This document shows positions 8,002 to 14,893 of a stretch of 64,000 nt of DNA, piece by piece. The stretch is from Acetomicrobium flavidum (lineage in GTDB: Bacteria; Synergistota; Synergistia; Synergistales; Acetomicrobiaceae). The translations under genes and the position numbers were made by a program. The stretch covers positions 558,001 to 622,000 of the forward strand of contig NZ_FSQZ01000001.1 in assembly GCF_900129645.1 (NCBI RefSeq), read 5' to 3'. A model generated the notes under the pieces. The model had not been told where the DNA came from. It ran no database searches and saw only the letters and a program-made list of their open reading frames with translations. Position 1 is the stretch's first letter; the number at the start of each line of letters is the position of its first letter.

Positions 8002-9005
8002 TTCACCTTTCCTTGCTTTGCGTAATCGTCTAGGCTTTCGACCATGTTTTTAAGTTCTTCTCCCGTAAGCCACCAACCGTTGCTGTCGCTGGTATAGCAA
8101 AAACCGTCCGGCAAAGGTTTACCGCCGTCGCAGTCATCTTTCTTCCAAAAGGAATGCTCCGGTTCGATGACGTAAAAGCCGTCATATTCCCTGGCGTGTC
8201 TTGCCTCTTCTGCCGTAATCAGGCATTCATGAAGTTTTTCGCCTGGACGTATGCCTATGGTCTCCTTGCATATCCCCGGAGCCAAGACGTCAGCAAGGTC
8301 AACAAGGCGCATGCTTGGAATTTTGGGCACAAAAATCTCGCCGCCCTGCATCCTGCCGATGCAGTCGATGACGAAACGCACCCCCTGCTCCAGGGTGATC
8401 CAAAACCTGGTCATCCGTTCGTCGGTAAGCGTTATCCTGCCCTTTTCCCGCTGGGTTAAAAACAAAGGCACCACACTGCCCCTGCTTCCCACGACGTTCC
8501 CGTAGCGAACGACGCTGAATTTAGTCCTTCTGCTCCCCGTGTAGGCATTGGCCTGAACGAACAGCTTTTCCGCGACAAGCTTAGTGGCTCCGTAGAGATT
8601 GACGGGCTGCACGGCCTTGTCCGTACTTATGGCCATGACCCTTTCAACGCCGTTATCTATTGCGGCATCTATGACGTTTGCCGACCCGTCGATATTGGTC
8701 CTTACGGCTTCGATGGGGTTATACTCGCAGGTCGGAACCTGCTTTAAGGCGGCGGCGTGGACGACTATATCTACGCCGTTCATTGCACGGTATACGCGCT
8801 CCCTGTCTCTGACGTCTCCTATGAAAAACCTTAGCCTAAGGTCATCGTCGAACTCCTGGCGCATCTGGTACTGCAAATATTCTCCTCTAGAAAAGATCCT
8901 TACAGCCTTGGGGTTGTGGGTTTCAAGGAGCGTGCGGGTAAATTTTTTTCCAAACGATCCCGTCCCGCCGGTAAGTAAAATAACTTTGCCATCTATGTAC
9001 ATCAC
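7998..9005 (-). CDS. pseB: UDP-N-acetylglucosamine 4,6-dehydratase (inverting)
   Basis: A 335-residue short-chain dehydrogenase of the PseB/FlaA1 type, the first step of pseudaminic acid synthesis. LTGGTGSFGKKF at 11-22 is the NADP-binding loop. ISTDKAVQPVNLYGATK places Asp129, Lys130 and Tyr138 where the inverting dehydratases have their catalytic Asp-Lys-Tyr set. An AGGAGG box precedes both GTG 9005 (6 nt) and ATG 9002 (9 nt), so the exact start is open. It is the first gene of the operon, and a sigma28-like -10 box lies about 45 nt upstream. Confidence 0.95.
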   Translation of the reverse strand: MMYIDGKVILLTGGTGSFGKKFTRTLLETHNPKAVRIFSRGEYLQYQMRQEFDDDLRLRFFIGDVRDRERVYRAMNGVDIVVHAAALKQVPTCEYNPIEAVRTNIDGSANVIDAAIDNGVERVMAISTDKAVQPVNLYGATKLVAEKLFVQANAYTGSRRTKFSVVRYGNVVGSRGSVVPLFLTQREKGRITLTDERMTRFWITLEQGVRFVIDCIGRMQGGEIFVPKIPSMRLVDLADVLAPGICKETIGIRPGEKLHECLITAEEARHAREYDGFYVIEPEHSFWKKDDCDGGKPLPDGFCYTSDSNGWWLTGEELKNMVESLDDYAKQGKVN

Positions 9006-9051
9006 AGCTATCCTCCTGGGTTACGACTTGCGCATGTAAATTCTATATAAA

Positions 9052-9059
9052 TTATCGGC
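9052..9059 (-). promoter_or_regulatory. Sigma28-type -10 box upstream of pseB
   Basis: GCCGATAA on the minus strand is a perfect match to the flagellar sigma28 -10 and identical to the box before flgM. The matching -35 position reads TTATGAAA, which is poor compared with TAAAGYYY at flgM and the flagellin gene. Transcription from here would start about 40 nt before pseB. The box overlaps one arm of the 9057-9090 hairpin. Confidence 0.4.
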
Positions 9060-9090
9060 ACCGTTGCAATTTTTCATAAGCAACGGTGCC
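9057..9090 (-). terminator. Hairpin, possible terminator of the flagellin/flaG transcript
   Basis: Perfect 11-bp arms GGCACCGTTGC (9057-9067) and GCAACGGTGCC (9080-9090) with a 12-nt loop. On the minus strand it is followed by GATAATTTATATAG, which is AT-rich but not a clean U run. Its arm includes part of the pseB -10 box, so it may separate flagellin and sugar transcripts. Confidence 0.45.
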
Positions 9091-9159
9091 ACTCTTTCGT
9101 GTTCATAACACTATAAGAATTTGAGGACAAATATAAACTAAATACACCAACTTTCCAAG

Positions 9160-9212
9160 TTACTGCCAGCATCAAAGTAAGAGGAACCCTCCTTTGGGTG
9201 GGTTGGCAGTAA
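9160..9212. repeat. Inverted repeat with 9-bp arms
   Basis: TTACTGCCA at 9160-9168 and TGGCAGTAA at 9204-9212 are perfect complements, 35 nt apart. The inner part also has AACCC and GGGTT as a smaller possible stem. It may be the end of a small non-coding element; function unknown. Confidence 0.4.
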
Positions 9213-9382
9213 ATGACATGGTTTATCATATACAGAAAAGGATAACATCAGAACCACGTGCAGATCTAAGGTTACATGACGATTTTGTAACTTATCCATG
9301 GATATAAACACCAACTGGATGACTTACAACAGCATCAATATATTATTTGCGATCAGGTTAATACCTTAATTGACTTGACTAA

Positions 9383-9421
9383 CTAAAATTCAAGATTAAA
9401 GACCTGACCCCGGAATTTTAG
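9383..9421. repeat. Inverted repeat overlapping the flaG stop codon
   Basis: CTAAAATTC (9383-9391) and GAATTTTAG (9413-9421) are perfect 9-bp arms with a 21-nt spacer containing GACCTGACCCCGG. The flaG stop codon (9418-9420) lies inside one arm. It could be the edge of an inserted element or a structure at the 3' end of the transcript. Confidence 0.45.
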
Positions 9422-9804
9422 ACTTCGGTGTCGAACAGAGCGCCGAGCATTTCGTTGACGGCAGCGATGAAATGTACCAGTTCGTCGGGGGGGATTTTTC
9501 GAATGACCTTGTCGTTGTTGGCGTGGTCGATGACGTGGACCTGGTAGATGTTGGCTTCTTCTACGTACTTGAATTTAAGGCTTCGGTCAAAGATCATCGC
9601 CATTTGCTCGGCCTTGCGGATGGCGGATTTGATGTCCTCTTTGGAGTATTCCCGCAAATTTGTCACATTATTTGCTTTCACTTGCAACTTTTCCGAATTG
9701 ATGCCTTCTTTGTAAACAATGCTCCCAAGGTCAGTATCAGCTGCCTTTGGCATGCTGTTTCCCTGAGATAAGAAACCTGACCTGCCGATGCCGTCGACGC
9801 TCAT
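9418..9804 (-). CDS. flaG: FlaG-family flagellar protein
   Basis: A 128-residue protein whose last 80 residues match the FlaG fold: helix SKEDIKSAIRKAEQMAMIFDRSLKFKYVEEANIYQVHVID, then KVIRKIPPDELVHFIAAVNEMLGALFD with the conserved IPPDE. FlaG proteins affect filament length or export. I chose the ATG at 9804 because GAGGAGG lies about 8 nt before it; the longer frame from GTG 9924 would run through two strong hairpins. It follows the flagellin gene by 137 nt and probably shares its transcript. Confidence 0.85.
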   Translation of the reverse strand: MSVDGIGRSGFLSQGNSMPKAADTDLGSIVYKEGINSEKLQVKANNVTNLREYSKEDIKSAIRKAEQMAMIFDRSLKFKYVEEANIYQVHVIDHANNDKVIRKIPPDELVHFIAAVNEMLGALFDTEV

Positions 9805-9839
9805 AGAAGCCCCCTCCTCAAAGCGGAAACCCGCGCTTA

Positions 9840-9894
9840 AAACGGTAGCTCCGTTTAATCGCTTCGCAAGGGAGGAGACATCCTCCCTTGCGAA
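9840..9894 (-). promoter_or_regulatory. Tandem hairpins between flagellin and flaG
   Basis: The nearest to flagellin has perfect 14-bp arms (9863-9876 and 9881-9894) with a 4-nt loop; the second has 6-bp arms (9840-9845 and 9851-9856) with a 5-nt loop. A third, weaker stem follows near the flaG ribosome-binding site. No U run follows the strong stem, so 3'-end stabilisation or processing of the flagellin mRNA with reduced flaG read-through is more likely than full termination. Confidence 0.6.
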
Positions 9895-9941
9895 ATTTGG
9901 AACCAACGACTTATGCAGCGTCACTCATTGACGCTAAACTA

Positions 9942-12191
9942 CTACCGCAGCAACTGCAACACGGCCTGAGGCAGGGTGTTTGCCTGGGCAAGCATCGCGT
10001 TGCCGGCCTGCATCAAGATCTGCAGTTTTGTGAAGTTCATCATCTCCTGAGCCATGTCGAGGTCGCGGATGCGGCTTTCGGCAGCGGTCAGGTTCTGGGA
10101 CGCAGTGGTCAGGTTGTTTATGGTGTGCTCCAACCTGTTCTGGTAAGCACCGAGCTTTGCCCGTTGGTTGGAGACCTTGTCGATGGCTCCGTCGATGATC
10201 GTTATGGAGCGGGCCGCAGAGTCGCGGTCGGTGACCAACACTTTATTAATGCCAAGCGAACGCACCGACATGTTGCCAATGTCGATACCCATATCTTCGC
10301 CTTGGTTAGCGCCGATCTGGAAGACCGTGGAGTTATCTGCCAGGTGCAGATAAGTCTGATAGGTTGATTCAGTATTGTTAGAAAGTTTAAACAGTTTAGC
10401 GCTGCTGTCCCAAGCAACAGCCACATCTGCCATGGTATCAAACTCAACATCAACGTTGGGATGCACTATGCCGATCAATATGTTGCCGGTCACGTTTACG
10501 TTTTGTGCTATGGTTTCTCCGTTGTGAGCATCCTCCACGTTCACGGTAAAGACGTTTTCCTTCGAGGCCTGGATTTGACTCAAGCTCAAGGCCTTGAGGA
10601 CGTCTTCGTCGCCGGTGAAGGAGATCTCGCCGTTTTTGCCCGCCACGACGCTCCTTATGACTATTGTTCCCGTGACCGTCTCCGGGTCAAATCCTTCGGG
10701 AAGGTCGTTTTCTTCGTTCACGTAAGTAACAAAGTTATTGGCGCCTTCGCCCGAGACGTACTGTCCCTGGCCCAATTGGTCTCTGATGGCGGCATTGAGC
10801 TTCTCGACGACATCGCCAATGGTGTCGGTGGCATAAAGCGTCACCGTGGCCTTATTGCCGTCTCCCTGGATCATGGTGATGGTCTGGGGATCTTCGAGCA
10901 GGAACTTGCCGTTGGCGTCCCAGAAGCGGTCTATGTCGTGCAAACTGGCCCACTGGGGAGCCACGTCTCCAATGCCGGCCGTAACCGCCGGCTCGGAGCT
11001 GATAGTTATGTTTGGAGCCGTGACGTTGAAGGTTATACTATTAGTCGGATCTAAGTTAACACCCGTTTTAAATTGGACCTTAATCTTTCCGGCAGTATCA
11101 ATGTTAAATTCAGCGCTGGTACTCCCATTGGTTACTGGTACTGTCACTGATATTCCGTTCCACTTAAGAACAGCAGAAGACACATTAGTAGAACCAGCAG
11201 TGCTGGCCTTAAACGTCAGCGTATACTCCCCTTCCGGTACGACGCCGGTGATGGTGATTGGGTTATTTGTAGCCAAAATACTGGCAGAACCACCAATACC
11301 TACAACAAGGCTAGGAGTGTAAGTGAACGTCTGAGTCGCTTCGTCCCCTTCGCTGATGCTCGCCAGCACGTCGGGGTCGAGGTTGACCGTGATGGAATTG
11401 CTGGTCTCAATTTCGAACGTAGCGGTGTTATTGACTAGATCTATTGTTCCGTTTGTGGAGCTATTCGTACCCCAATTAAGCTTAGCAACGATATTGCCAT
11501 TACTAGTGGTTAACGTGACCGTGTATTCCCCTGCCTTTAAAGAGCCACTCGCGCCTACATTAACATCTACGTCGGTTATCATGGTCGTGGAAATATCGTG
11601 TTTCACCTTGAATATGTCGCTTTTCTGGATCTGGCCCTGGCCGGGGGTGGCCTCGATGGTGATCTTGAAGTTGCCCTCTGCGGCGGCCTTCTGGCCGAAC
11701 TGGTCGATCTGCCGCAGGCTGCCGCGCACGAAGGCCTTGGTCTCTAACTTGTCCGAGGACCAGAGCACCGAAGCGGAACCATCGAGCAGTTTTTTCTTGT
11801 TGAACTGCGTAGTGGAGGCTATGCGGTCCACTTCTTCCTTTAGCTGGTCGATTTCCGACTGGATGACCTGGCGGTCGTTTGCCGTCAGGGTATCGTTCGC
11901 TGCCTGCACGGCAAGCTCCCGCATCCTCTGCAATATGGAATGGGTCTCGTTTAGGGCACCCTCTGCGGTCTGGATCATGGATATGCCGTCCTGGGCGTTT
12001 CTTACGGCCATGTCCAGGCCTCTCACCTGGGCCCTCATCTTCTCGCTTATGGCGAGGCCTGCCGCGTCGTCGGCGGCCGTGTTGATCCTAAGCCCCGTCG
12101 ACAGCTTGTTGATGGACTTCTGCAGAGATTCGTTGGTGCTGTTCAATGCATTATAGGTAAATAACGCGGGAATATTGTGATACACTCTCAT
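9942..12191 (-). CDS. fliC: Flagellin, large form with expanded variable domain
   Basis: A 749-residue filament subunit. Residues 1-140 form the conserved N-terminal D0/D1 helices ([24 protein letters not shown], then [33 protein letters not shown]). Residues 655-749 form the C-terminal half ending [19 protein letters not shown]. Between them lie about 500 residues, far more than in a typical 270-500-residue flagellin. Residues 217-290 and 317-392 are two copies of a Ser/Thr-rich beta module (GEYTVTL... and GEYTLTF...), and 449-535 resembles a flagellin_IN motif. The gene has its own sigma28 promoter, a structured leader and GGAGGAGG 8 nt before the ATG. Adjacent Maf and pse genes suggest Ser/Thr glycosylation of the exposed domain. 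Confidence 0.96.
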   Translation of the reverse strand: MRVYHNIPALFTYNALNSTNESLQKSINKLSTGLRINTAADDAAGLAISEKMRAQVRGLDMAVRNAQDGISMIQTAEGALNETHSILQRMRELAVQAANDTLTANDRQVIQSEIDQLKEEVDRIASTTQFNKKKLLDGSASVLWSSDKLETKAFVRGSLRQIDQFGQKAAAEGNFKITIEATPGQGQIQKSDIFKVKHDISTTMITDVDVNVGASGSLKAGEYTVTLTTSNGNIVAKLNWGTNSSTNGTIDLVNNTATFEIETSNSITVNLDPDVLASISEGDEATQTFTYTPSLVVGIGGSASILATNNPITITGVVPEGEYTLTFKASTAGSTNVSSAVLKWNGISVTVPVTNGSTSAEFNIDTAGKIKVQFKTGVNLDPTNSITFNVTAPNITISSEPAVTAGIGDVAPQWASLHDIDRFWDANGKFLLEDPQTITMIQGDGNKATVTLYATDTIGDVVEKLNAAIRDQLGQGQYVSGEGANNFVTYVNEENDLPEGFDPETVTGTIVIRSVVAGKNGEISFTGDEDVLKALSLSQIQASKENVFTVNVEDAHNGETIAQNVNVTGNILIGIVHPNVDVEFDTMADVAVAWDSSAKLFKLSNNTESTYQTYLHLADNSTVFQIGANQGEDMGIDIGNMSVRSLGINKVLVTDRDSAARSITIIDGAIDKVSNQRAKLGAYQNRLEHTINNLTTASQNLTAAESRIRDLDMAQEMMNFTKLQILMQAGNAMLAQANTLPQAVLQLLR

Positions 12192-12199
12192 GTAACATT

Positions 12200-12241
12200 C
12201 CTCCTCCGTGAGTCATGTTTTTCTGTCCGTCCTGACAGAAA
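12200..12241 (-). promoter_or_regulatory. Flagellin RBS with adjacent GGA-loop hairpin (CsrA-type site)
   Basis: The ribosome-binding site GGAGGAGG is at 12200-12207. Just upstream, perfect 8-bp arms TTTCTGTC and GACAGAAA (12220-12227 and 12234-12241) close a hexaloop reading AGGACG on the mRNA. A GGA in a hairpin loop plus a GGA overlapping the Shine-Dalgarno is the arrangement by which CsrA represses flagellin translation in Bacillus. No csrA or fliW lies in this window, so this is a prediction. Confidence 0.55.
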
Positions 12242-12263
12242 GCCTTCTGTTAAGAAAACAACC

Positions 12264-12296
12264 GCTTTACTCGAACCGACGACTAAACCCTAAAGC
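12264..12296 (-). promoter_or_regulatory. Second possible stem in the flagellin leader
   Basis: Arms GCTTTA and TAAAGC (12264-12269, 12291-12296) enclose 21 nt. The stem is short and may be chance, but it lies in the untranslated leader between the sigma28 promoter and the GGA-loop hairpin. Confidence 0.25.
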
Positions 12297-12324
12297 AACC
12301 ACCTCCCTTTTAGGCCTTCATTTA

Positions 12325-14874
12325 TTAATCGGCATTTGCGGGCTCAAACTTTATACTTATCCCGAAGGCATCAAAAAATTTTTCCTGAAATTTTTCCACA
12401 GGCATATCGGCATTCATGCACTCCCTCAATGTGCGCGTGGCAATGGATGCGACCCACGAACCTCCGCCCGTTCTAAGCACCGCCAGCGCCAGGGGGCTTT
12501 CTGCCTTAAACCTGTCGAGCAGCTTTGATATCTCGGACAAGTACTCCCTGCGCCTTCCCTCCCAGTAAAGGGCCTCGGCCTTGATGAGGTCGGCAAGAAG
12601 GGTCGAATCCTCGACCTGAACGGAGCCGCTTATTTGAACGAAGGGCGCCAGCGCCCTAAGCTGGGGCGCAAGAAGGGAGGCAAAAAGGGCAAGCCGGCTT
12701 TCGGACATCCCTGAAGACTTAAAAAACTGCTCCGCCCTGTGGTAGGAGCTTAAAAATGTCAGGTATTTGCCGAAGTTGGCGCGGTACAGGAGGTCGTACC
12801 ACCCTCTGCAAAGTCCGTAGAGCCACGGAGGTATTTGCTCCTTTAAGGCCTCTATCATCTGGTTTAGGGGGGCTTCCATGTAGGCGCCGTAGGCCTTCAC
12901 GACCAATTCAAGGAGGGCGTCGGGAGTAAATTTTTCGTCCAGAAAGCTGCTCCACCAAGGCTTGTCTCCAGATGAGGCCACGGCAAGCCAAAGCTCATGC
13001 ATGGGAGCTGGCTCCTCTTCGCTTAAATCTCGATCGACGACGTCTTTGTCCTTCAAAAGGGGCGAAAACATGCCCCAGATCCTCCTCACTTCCTTAAGGT
13101 AGGCCCGCGTAAACTCGACGTCCTCCAAGAGAAGCTCTGCGATCTCCCTGGCCTCGTGAACGGTGCTTATCGACAAATTATCTCCCAGCAGATCGCCGCT
13201 GCTGCTGAACCTTAGGGAGGTGATGACGCCACGCAGGTACTCGCAGTTGTAAAATATGTCCCTCCAGGCTTCCAAGGCGGCCCCGTAGGGCTTTTCCACT
13301 GATTTAAGCGACCTCGGAGAGGCCTTGAGCCTCCTTACCCTTACAAGCTCCTTTCTTATGTCTTCCGTCTCTTTAAGGACGCCGTTTATCTCCTTCAGCA
13401 TGCGGCGCTGATTATCAAGGGTAAGGCCTACGCCTTCCATATTTGCTCCCTTTAAAAAGGAGGGTGCGGGGTCGCTTGCGTGCAGCTTGAGCCTTTCTGC
13501 AAAGGGCACGTGTATGGCGCCGCTAATCCTTGCGCCGCCCTCGGTGCAGTTGTAAACGGGAACGGGAGAAGAGGCAATGGCATGCTCGAATATCTTAAGA
13601 AAGCCGTACCAGTGCCTGTTGGTCTTGACGGATCCAAGGCCGTCCCAGGAAGTGACCTCGATCTCAAGGTCCGTCGGAGCCGACCCCTCGGCAAATCCGC
13701 TGGAATGCGTCCTGCCCCCCTCGCCGTAGGCGAGGTCCTGGCCGACAAATATCACCTCCTTGGGACAGATGGCCTGAGCCAAATGGTAGCAGAAATGGGC
13801 GACGGAGGAGCCGACTTCCAAGTTATTAAAGCCAAGTATCTCGCAAGTTCTGGGGCCGACGGCGTCGGACTGATTGGGGAAAAGGGGGCCAGGCCATTCG
13901 TAAACGAGCTTAGGATATACCTTGCTTGCGAAGGCCAAGACGGGCCTGCGTTCATGGGCGGAAAGGGCCTTTATCGCCCTATGGAGCTTGTCGTAAACCA
14001 CGTGCGAGTAATCGAGGGCAGCTATGACGTGGGGCATGATGCCCTTTTCCATCAAATAATATGCGATGACGTCGTTTGCGACGATCACGCAGTGATGCTG
14101 GGCTTCCCCTAAAAGCTCGATCTGCCTGTCAAGCGAAGGCCCCGCCGAGACGACTACGGCGGGCTTTCCCCTCCAGTGTTCCTGCATTTCCTGCAGCGTT
14201 ACGACGCATCTGTCCTTGTATATGTAGGCGTTGAGGGCCGTCTGGACCGTCTCCACCAAATTTCTCGACAGCGGGATGGTGCTTGTGGAGACGGCAGAAA
14301 GGAGCATCCCCCTGTATTCGTTCAAGAACTGTTTCATCCTTGAGATGTCGCTTCCCGAATACTGCTTGTGTACGTATATGGAAGGCTCTATTTTGCCCAT
14401 GAGCCTTACCCAGGGAGATATCTTGCGCCACTGGGTGTCCCTTTCGGCCCTGTCCTTTCCAACGACGAAAAACAGCTTTCCCCTGGAGATGAGGTAGGAA
14501 AAATCGTGCAGATGAAATGCCCAGTAAAGAGAGGCGATCTCCAGCTCGCAGCAGATTATCCTGAGATTTTCTCCCCTTTCGGCGAAGGTGTTTAAAAATT
14601 GGTTGCCCAGGCCCAGCCCAAGCACTATGGCGCTTTTGCCTTCTGGGTTTTCGTTGACGCAGTTGTAACGTAACCCTGCATTTTCGATGAAGCACAGCTT
14701 ACCTTCGCCATCTCGAAGCTCGACGTAAGGGCCCTTGTAGCTCACCGTCCAAGAGGCAAAACCCAAGCTTGCCGCCGCCCGTTCAAGAAGCTCTATCAGG
14801 TAAGGTTGGGTAATTTCCAGGGCTTTTAAATTAGCCTTCCAGGTCAATTCCATTTCCTTAGTAGCTACGGACAT
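12325..14874 (-). CDS. maf: Maf-type motility-associated glycosyltransferase (DUF115)
   Basis: An 849-residue member of the motility accessory factor family, which transfers CMP-activated nonulosonic acid to flagellin. Around residue 235 RGKPAVVVSAGPSLDRQIELL marks the start of the MAF_flag10 domain; VIVANDVIAYYLMEKGIMPHVIAALDY and KEVIFVGQDLAYGEGGRTHSSGF are further conserved strands. The N-terminal 200 residues have a glycine-rich AIVLGLGLGNQFL segment typical of the family. AGAGGTG lies 7 nt before the ATG. It sits between flgL and the flagellin gene, close to its proposed target, and the pse locus would supply the donor. Confidence 0.93.
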   Translation of the reverse strand: MSVATKEMELTWKANLKALEITQPYLIELLERAAASLGFASWTVSYKGPYVELRDGEGKLCFIENAGLRYNCVNENPEGKSAIVLGLGLGNQFLNTFAERGENLRIICCELEIASLYWAFHLHDFSYLISRGKLFFVVGKDRAERDTQWRKISPWVRLMGKIEPSIYVHKQYSGSDISRMKQFLNEYRGMLLSAVSTSTIPLSRNLVETVQTALNAYIYKDRCVVTLQEMQEHWRGKPAVVVSAGPSLDRQIELLGEAQHHCVIVANDVIAYYLMEKGIMPHVIAALDYSHVVYDKLHRAIKALSAHERRPVLAFASKVYPKLVYEWPGPLFPNQSDAVGPRTCEILGFNNLEVGSSVAHFCYHLAQAICPKEVIFVGQDLAYGEGGRTHSSGFAEGSAPTDLEIEVTSWDGLGSVKTNRHWYGFLKIFEHAIASSPVPVYNCTEGGARISGAIHVPFAERLKLHASDPAPSFLKGANMEGVGLTLDNQRRMLKEINGVLKETEDIRKELVRVRRLKASPRSLKSVEKPYGAALEAWRDIFYNCEYLRGVITSLRFSSSGDLLGDNLSISTVHEAREIAELLLEDVEFTRAYLKEVRRIWGMFSPLLKDKDVVDRDLSEEEPAPMHELWLAVASSGDKPWWSSFLDEKFTPDALLELVVKAYGAYMEAPLNQMIEALKEQIPPWLYGLCRGWYDLLYRANFGKYLTFLSSYHRAEQFFKSSGMSESRLALFASLLAPQLRALAPFVQISGSVQVEDSTLLADLIKAEALYWEGRRREYLSEISKLLDRFKAESPLALAVLRTGGGSWVASIATRTLRECMNADMPVEKFQEKFFDAFGISIKFEPANAD
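12326..12353 (-). promoter_or_regulatory. Sigma28 promoter of the flagellin gene
   Basis: Minus strand: TAAAGTTT (12346-12353), 12 nt, GCCGATTA (12326-12333). Only one base differs from the TAAAGTTT/GCCGATAA consensus. It lies in the last codons of the maf gene, and gives a leader of about 125 nt. Spacing is identical to that of the flgM promoter. Confidence 0.85.
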
Positions 14875-14893
14875 GTTCTTACACCTCTATCTG

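Larger units (their letters stand above)
9006..9417. other. 412-base non-coding gap between flaG and pseB
   Basis: I find no credible gene here. The gap contains three perfect inverted repeats (9057-9090, 9160-9212, 9383-9421), a short AGGT/ACCT partial palindrome near 9356-9367, and a sigma28-like -10 box at its pseB end. A 33-codon frame on the minus strand begins with ATG near 9173, 13 nt after a GGAGG, but has no recognisable content. The segment is AT-rich compared with its neighbours. The GGGGTCAGGTCTTTAATCTT stretch beside flaG recalls sequence I associate with ends of REP-type transposon remnants; this is from memory and unverified. Confidence 0.6.

Noticed and set aside
9091-9173. 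33-codon minus-strand frame in the flaG-pseB gap
   Set aside because: The box-to-ATG distance is long (13 nt), it crosses the inverted repeats, and the peptide has no recognisable feature.
14129-14695. 188-codon minus-strand frame within maf
   Set aside because: Out-of-frame shadow of the DUF115 gene, rich in Arg, Gly and Lys, without family signs.
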